From an uncultured Clostridia bacterium (GTDB taxonomy: Bacteria; Bacillota; Clostridia; Oscillospirales; Acutalibacteraceae), in NCBI GenBank assembly GCA_946535695.1, contig CAMNDS010000019.1, positions 1 to 10,214 on the forward strand: a stretch of DNA of 10,214 nucleotides, written 5' to 3'. The translations under genes were made by a program, and so were the position numbers. The notes under the pieces were generated by a model, which was not told where the DNA came from, searched no databases, and worked only from the letters and a program-made list of their open reading frames with translations. Shown here one piece after another: positions 6,538 through 10,214 of this stretch. Each line of letters opens with the position of its first letter. The stretch's first letter is position 1.

Positions 6538-6566
6538 ATTATATCAAACAAAAAACAATTTGTCAA
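6538..6566 (-). promoter_or_regulatory. Perfect consensus sigma-A-type promoter of paralog B
   Basis: On the minus strand: TTGACA (6566-6561), a 17-bp spacer, then TATAAT (6543-6538), an exact match to the bacterial housekeeping consensus. The -35 box begins only 9 bp after the lysS stop codon. Predicted start near 6531, leader about 90 nt. The sequence predicts strong, constitutive-type transcription unless the leader regulates it. Confidence 0.85.
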
Positions 6567-6575
6567 GATAATTTT

Positions 6576-8048
6576 CTATAATTTTTCACGTATTTTCATC
6601 GTTGGAAAAATTATCACATCACGAATCGAAGCTGAATTTGTAAGAAGCATCACTAGCCTGTCGATGCCGATTCCAAGCCCGCCGGTAGGCGGCATACCAT
6701 ACTCGAGTGCTGTTACAAAATCTTTATCCGGCAAATTTGCTTCTTCATCGCCATTTTCGCGCGCCTTTAATTGCTCTGCGAAACGCTGCTTTTGATCCAG
6801 CGGGTCATTGAGCTCGGAATATGCATTAGCAATTTCGCGCCCGGTGATATAAAGCTCGAAACGTTCGGTTAAATCCGGATTCTTCGCTTTTCGTTTTGCA
6901 AGAGGCGAACTGCTGGCAGGAAAATCGTAGATAAAAGTTGGCTGAATCAGATGTTCTTCGACTTTTTCATCAAAAACTAACATTAAAATATCGCCCCAGG
7001 TGTTTTTATCTTTAACATCAACACCGAGCTTTTCGGCAATCTTTAACGCTTGTTTGTCGTCGTTTTCAAACATCGAAAAATTTTCTCCGGTAAACTTTTC
7101 AACCGCTTCAATCATGCTCAGGCGCTCGAATAAAGATAAATTTATTTTTTCGCCTTGATATTCTATTTCCTCTCCGTTTCCAACTGCTTTATTGCATTCC
7201 AAAATGATTTTTTCGGTCAAATCCATCATTTTTTCGTAATCAACATACGCCTGATAGAGCTCCATAGTTGTGAATTCAGGATTATGTTTAATCGAAATCC
7301 CTTCATTCCTAAATTGCCGCCCGAGCTCGTAAACTTTATCCATCCCACCGGTTATTAATCTTTTTAAATAAAGTTCAGGTGCAATTCTTAAAAAAAGATC
7401 CATATTCAAAGCGTTATGATGCGTTACAAACGGTCTTGCAATAGCGCCACCTGCAATTAGGTTAAGCATCGGAGTTTCAACTTCTGTAAACCCTAAATTA
7501 TCAAGAAAATTTCTGATAGTTTTTATTATAATTGAGCGTTTAATAAAAGTATTCTTAACATTAGGATTAACAATTAAATCTAAATATCTTTGGCGATATC
7601 TGAGTTCTATATCCTGGAGTCCGTGAAATTTTTCGGGCATCGGATGCAAAGACTTAGCCAAAAGCATAATGCTATGCACTTTAACCGAAATTTCTTCTTT
7701 TTTAGTTTTAAAAACTGTGCCTTCGATACCAATAATGTCGCCTATATCAAAATCTAAAAATTTTTTATAAGCTTCGTCCCCCACCGCATCCATTCTTATA
7801 TAAAATTGAATATTTCCCTCTGAATCTTGCACGTTTGCAAACGCCGCCTTTCCCATAGTACGACGCTGAATCAGCCTTCCGGCGATTTTTACCTCTTTTC
7901 CTTCAAATTTTTCAAAATTATTTTTTATATCTAAAGAAAAAGCATCAACCGGAAATTTAGTAATAGAAAACGGATCATTCCCCTCTTTCTGCAAATTTTT
8001 AAGCTTTAAAAGTCGTGCTTTATACTGTTCTGAATTTTCGCTACTCAT
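6576..8048 (-). CDS. lysS: Lysyl-tRNA synthetase, class II
   Basis: This 490-residue class IIb enzyme charges tRNA-Lys with lysine using ATP in the cytoplasm. An N-terminal OB-fold anticodon-binding domain covers about residues 53-131 (V-K-I-A-G-R-L near its start, Q-D-S-E-G-N-I-Q-F-Y at 75-84). The catalytic domain shows motif 1 around T-F-I-K-R-S-I-I to E-T-P-M-L (167-195), motif 2 F-R-N-E-G-I-S-I-K-H-N-P-E-F-T-T-M-E (246-263), and motif 3 G-L-G-I-G-I-D-R-L-V-M-L-L-T (457-470). Length is normal for the family and no key residue looks altered. The ATG lies 3 nt after the greA stop. Its Shine-Dalgarno site (AGTAGGT) overlaps the last greA codons, so the two are translationally coupled. No terminator follows, and the paralog B promoter starts immediately after its stop. 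Confidence 0.97.
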   Translation of the reverse strand: MSSENSEQYKARLLKLKNLQKEGNDPFSITKFPVDAFSLDIKNNFEKFEGKEVKIAGRLIQRRTMGKAAFANVQDSEGNIQFYIRMDAVGDEAYKKFLDFDIGDIIGIEGTVFKTKKEEISVKVHSIMLLAKSLHPMPEKFHGLQDIELRYRQRYLDLIVNPNVKNTFIKRSIIIKTIRNFLDNLGFTEVETPMLNLIAGGAIARPFVTHHNALNMDLFLRIAPELYLKRLITGGMDKVYELGRQFRNEGISIKHNPEFTTMELYQAYVDYEKMMDLTEKIILECNKAVGNGEEIEYQGEKINLSLFERLSMIEAVEKFTGENFSMFENDDKQALKIAEKLGVDVKDKNTWGDILMLVFDEKVEEHLIQPTFIYDFPASSSPLAKRKAKNPDLTERFELYITGREIANAYSELNDPLDQKQRFAEQLKARENGDEEANLPDKDFVTALEYGMPPTGGLGIGIDRLVMLLTNSASIRDVIIFPTMKIREKL

Positions 8049-8051
8049 TTT

Positions 8052-8537
8052 TTACCTACTTATTTCTAATATTTTAAAATTTCTAATTCCACTTGGAACA
8101 TGAACCTTAACATTATCTCCGACTTTATTGCCCAAAAGTGACATTCCTATTGGGGAATCTGACGAAATTTTATTGTTTATTGGGTCTGCTTCGCTTGAAC
8201 CCACAATTTTGTATTCATATTTTTCACTTTTATCTAAATCTTGAATACTCACTTTGCAGCCGACGAAGACCGAATTTGTGTCAATATCCTTTTCATCCAA
8301 AACTTTTGAAGTTTTTATAATTTTTTCAATCTCTAAAATTCTCATCTCAACCAGAGATTGTTCGTTTTTCGCTTCGTCATACTCGCTGTTTTCTGAAAGG
8401 TCACCAAAGGCCAATGCCTTTTTAATTCTGTCAGAAACTTCCTTACGCTTTGTGGCCTTTAAATATTCAAGTTCTTTTTCTAAATTCCGCAAACCTTCTT
8501 GCGTTATTATATTTTGCTGTTTATCTTTATTATCCAT
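8052..8537 (-). CDS. greA: Transcription elongation factor GreA
   Basis: This 161-residue protein has full family length. It binds in the secondary channel of RNA polymerase and stimulates cleavage of backtracked RNA. The N-terminal coiled coil (about residues 13-80) carries the tip signature G-D-L-S-E-N-S-E-Y-D-E-A-K at 45-57; Asp46 and Glu49 correspond to the acidic pair that acts at the polymerase active site. The C-terminal FKBP-like domain (about 85-161) includes the typical S-P-I-G-x-S-L-L-G-N-K-V-G-D-x-V at 128-143. The ATG follows AGAGG (8544-8548) with a 6-nt spacer. It sits between glyA, whose stop is 23 nt upstream, and lysS, 3 nt downstream. A greA-lysS pair is a common arrangement in Firmicutes. 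Confidence 0.97.
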   Translation of the reverse strand: MDNKDKQQNIITQEGLRNLEKELEYLKATKRKEVSDRIKKALAFGDLSENSEYDEAKNEQSLVEMRILEIEKIIKTSKVLDEKDIDTNSVFVGCKVSIQDLDKSEKYEYKIVGSSEADPINNKISSDSPIGMSLLGNKVGDNVKVHVPSGIRNFKILEISR

Positions 8538-8560
8538 AACAAACCTCTAAAAATTAATTA

Positions 8561-9787
8561 TTAATTACATACCAAACAATTATAAACAGGAAAGTCGGAA
8601 GCTAATTTTATTGCTTCACCTTTAACATATTCTTTATTTTCTTCAAAATTACTTACTAAAAGCTCTATTAAATCGACTACTTTATTGAACTCATGTATAC
8701 CAAACCCCCTCGTAGTCATCGCCGCAGTGCCTATTCTTATACCACTTGTTTGTTTCCAACCTAATTCATCGTTTGGTATGCTCTGCTTATTGACTATTAT
8801 GTTAACTTGTTCAAGCATGTCAGTAAATTGACTGCCATTGAATTCGAATTTCGATAAATCCAAAACCAAAAGATGGTTATCTGTACCACCTGTAACCACA
8901 TCAAAATCTAATGAAAGAAAACTTTCGGACATAGCTTTTGCATTTTCCAAAACTTTAGAAATATAACTCTTGAACTCAGGCGTCATAGCTTCGGCAAAAC
9001 AAACCGCCTTAGCAGCAACAACATTCATTAAAGGACCACCTTGAACACCAGGAAAGACTGCTCTATTTACAGCATTCGCGTATTTTTGCTTACACAAAAT
9101 AAAACCGCCTCTCGGACCGCGCAACGTTTTTTGAGTAGTTCCAGTTATAAAATCGGCATAAGGCACCGGACTTGGATGCAATCCTGCCGCCACAATACCA
9201 GCAATATGAGCCATATCCACCATTAAAAGAGCATCTACATCATCGGCAATTTTTCTAAATCTTTCGAAATCGATTATTCTTGAATAGGCACTAGCACCAC
9301 AAACAATCAATTTAGGTCTATATTTTTTCGCTAAATATTCAACATTCTCATAATCTATAGTTCCTTCGTCATTAATCGAATAATGGATAAATTTATAAAG
9401 TTCACCTGAAAAACTAACAAGAGAACCATGGCTTAAATGTCCACCGCTCATAGTTGGCAACGAAAGAACGCAATCCCCAGGGTTTAAAACCGCAAAATAA
9501 ACCGCCATATTAGCTTGGGTTCCCGAATGTGGCTGAACATTTCCCGCTTCGGAATCAAAAAGCTCAAGTAACCTATTAAGCGCTAAGTTCTCTATTTTAT
9601 CAATAACGTCACAACCTGCATAGTATCTGAATGACGGAATCCCCTCGGCGTACTTATTCGTCAAAACACTTCCAAGCGCACTCATTACATCGCTTGAGAC
9701 ATAATTTTCTGATGCAGTAAGATTTATTAATTCAGATTGTCGATGACGTTCCATTTCAATTAAACCAGCAACTTCTTTATCAATCAA
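8561..9787 (-). CDS. glyA: Serine hydroxymethyltransferase
   Basis: This 408-residue PLP enzyme interconverts serine plus tetrahydrofolate with glycine plus 5,10-methylene-tetrahydrofolate, the main one-carbon source of the cell. Visible motifs are L-T-A-S-E-N-Y (23-29), N-K-Y-A-E-G (44-49), R-Y-Y-A-G-C-D (54-60), H-S-G-T-Q-A-N (87-93), V-D-M-A-H-I-A-G (190-197) and Q-K-T-L-R-G-P-R-G-G (219-228) with PLP lysine Lys220. Two places differ from the usual consensus: the residue before Lys220 is Gln instead of His (G-T-T-Q-K instead of T-T-T-H-K), and E-G-I-P-S-F-R replaces the usual E-G-Y-P-G-K/R-R. All other catalytic motifs are intact, so it is probably active. The start is TTG at 9787, the only plausible start near the normal N-terminus. 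The ribosome site is weak (GGTGG 3 nt upstream, or AGGG 12 nt upstream). It is the first gene of a glyA-greA-lysS operon. Confidence 0.96.
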   Translation of the reverse strand: MIDKEVAGLIEMERHRQSELINLTASENYVSSDVMSALGSVLTNKYAEGIPSFRYYAGCDVIDKIENLALNRLLELFDSEAGNVQPHSGTQANMAVYFAVLNPGDCVLSLPTMSGGHLSHGSLVSFSGELYKFIHYSINDEGTIDYENVEYLAKKYRPKLIVCGASAYSRIIDFERFRKIADDVDALLMVDMAHIAGIVAAGLHPSPVPYADFITGTTQKTLRGPRGGFILCKQKYANAVNRAVFPGVQGGPLMNVVAAKAVCFAEAMTPEFKSYISKVLENAKAMSESFLSLDFDVVTGGTDNHLLVLDLSKFEFNGSQFTDMLEQVNIIVNKQSIPNDELGWKQTSGIRIGTAAMTTRGFGIHEFNKVVDLIELLVSNFEENKEYVKGEAIKLASDFPVYNCLVCN

Positions 9788-9825
9788 AGACCACCAATTC
9801 CCTACTTATTTGATTATGCTGATTC

Positions 9826-9854
9826 ATTTTATAATTAACAACAATGAATGTCAA
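9826..9854 (-). promoter_or_regulatory. Sigma-A-type promoter of the glyA-greA-lysS operon
   Basis: On the minus strand: TTGACA (9854-9849), a 17-bp spacer, then TAAAAT (9831-9826), five of six bases matching the -10 consensus. The predicted start near 9819 gives a short leader of about 32 nt before the TTG start of glyA, too short for a riboswitch. Confidence 0.7.
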
Positions 9855-10214
9855 CAGTATTTTTTTGGGGATATATTGCAAAAATCAATAGAAATAATAG
9901 ATTAATAGAACATTTTTATATGGTAGCATATAAAGAATTAAACAAATTTCTCCGGCAACACCAAATGGGTATTGTCAAAATATATAGGAATGCTAGTAAA
10001 AGAAAGCAAATAAAGAAACAGAAAAAGAAATCATGGAAAGAGAACGAAACCAGCAATAAGTTTTACGAGCAAGATAATTACGAAGAAGACGATTCATACG
10101 TTCAACGGTGAAAGTATGGAACTTTCAGATAAGATGTTTATCTGGTGGGATATATAATAGTAAAATTATACTTACATCTCTTGCACCGATATCTTTGTTT
10201 ATTTTTTACTATTC
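9855..10214. other. Region without a supportable gene
   Basis: About 360 bp upstream of the glyA promoter. The longest ORF is 87 codons on the + strand (ATG at 9848, TGA at 10109-10111), but its start lies inside the glyA -35 box and no Shine-Dalgarno site precedes it. The product is a Lys/Glu/Asn-rich composition with no recognisable domain, so I do not call it a gene. The other visible structure is an inverted repeat at 10126-10144. A TATAAT at 10153-10158 has no matching -35 box. The region may be the upstream flank or remnant of a gene beyond the window. Confidence 0.4.
10126..10144. repeat. Short inverted repeat CAGATAA-5-TTATCTG
   Basis: A perfect 7-bp inverted repeat with a GATGT loop. 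There is no T-run on either side, so it is not an obvious intrinsic terminator. It could be an operator-like site for a gene beyond the right edge, or chance. Confidence 0.3.

Larger units (their letters stand above)
6339..6575 (-). repeat. Duplicated 5' cassette, copy B (promoter, leader and N-terminal codons)
   Basis: This 237-bp counterpart of 5181-5411 has the extra six bases in the signal-peptide codons (N-S before G-A-S-A-A). The block ends right at the stop codon of lysS (6578-6576). Short matches beyond it (AATTTTTCA in both, at 5416-5424 and 6580-6588) hint that the duplicated unit may once have included the lysS tail, but the AT-rich context makes this weak. Confidence 0.9.

Noticed and set aside
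9788..9825. Riboswitch (for example glycine-type) in the glyA leader
   Set aside because: The predicted leader is only about 32 nt, too short for a known aptamer, and shows no conserved core.
9848..10111. 87-codon plus-strand ORF upstream of glyA
   Set aside because: The ATG lies inside the glyA -35 box, there is no ribosome site, and the Lys/Glu/Asn-rich product is what AT-rich DNA gives by chance. It is described under the 9855-10214 region instead.
1..10214. Recoded TGA stop codon, suggested because no main gene ends in TGA
   Set aside because: Trp is encoded by TGG at conserved sites (for example in LysS), no in-frame TGA interrupts any conserved gene, and nine TAA/TAG stops are unsurprising in AT-rich DNA.

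Overview
The window is strongly AT-rich and uses the standard bacterial code: TGG encodes Trp, and every main gene ends in TAA or TAG. Shine-Dalgarno sites are clear (AGGAGG, AAGGAG, AGAGG), two genes appear to use TTG starts, and there are near-consensus housekeeping sigma-factor promoters. An adjacent inactive/active M16 peptidase pair of the YmfF/YmfH type and a glyA-greA-lysS run point to a low-GC Gram-positive-like (Firmicutes/Clostridia-type) bacterium. That placement is an inference, because no rRNA or other marker gene lies in the window. I see no tRNA, rRNA, CRISPR array or insertion sequence.

Left part (1-4383, + strand). The window opens inside a baseplate J-like gene of a contractile phage tail or contractile injection system; its 5' end is off-window. 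It is followed after 7 nt by a small two-helix membrane protein. Then come two adjacent M16-family genes: the first has lost the zinc site but keeps the Arg/Tyr motif, and the second carries HFLEH. They probably form a heterodimeric peptidase.

Middle (4373-6580, - strand). Two tandem paralogous genes encode unrecognised proteins of about 300 residues. Each has a signal-peptide-like N-terminus, one further membrane segment, a low-complexity charged linker (ENK/ENQ in one, GQNQEGEEEESV repeats in the other) and a diverged C-terminal domain. Both genes are preceded by almost the same DNA block of about 230 bp, holding a consensus promoter (TTGACA, 17 bp, TATAAC or TATAAT), a leader of about 90 nt with a 17-codon upstream ORF, and the signal-peptide codons. 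This conserved 5' cassette with divergent payloads is the most unusual part of the window. The downstream paralog overlaps the 3' end of the M16 gene by 11 bp in a convergent arrangement.

Right part (6576-9854, - strand). glyA, greA and lysS form a compact housekeeping operon behind a good promoter at 9826-9854. GlyA has Gln in place of the usual His before the PLP lysine. No terminator is visible between lysS and the paralogs, so some readthrough into them is possible. The last 360 bp (9855-10214) hold no gene I can support, only a doubtful 87-codon ORF and a short inverted repeat.
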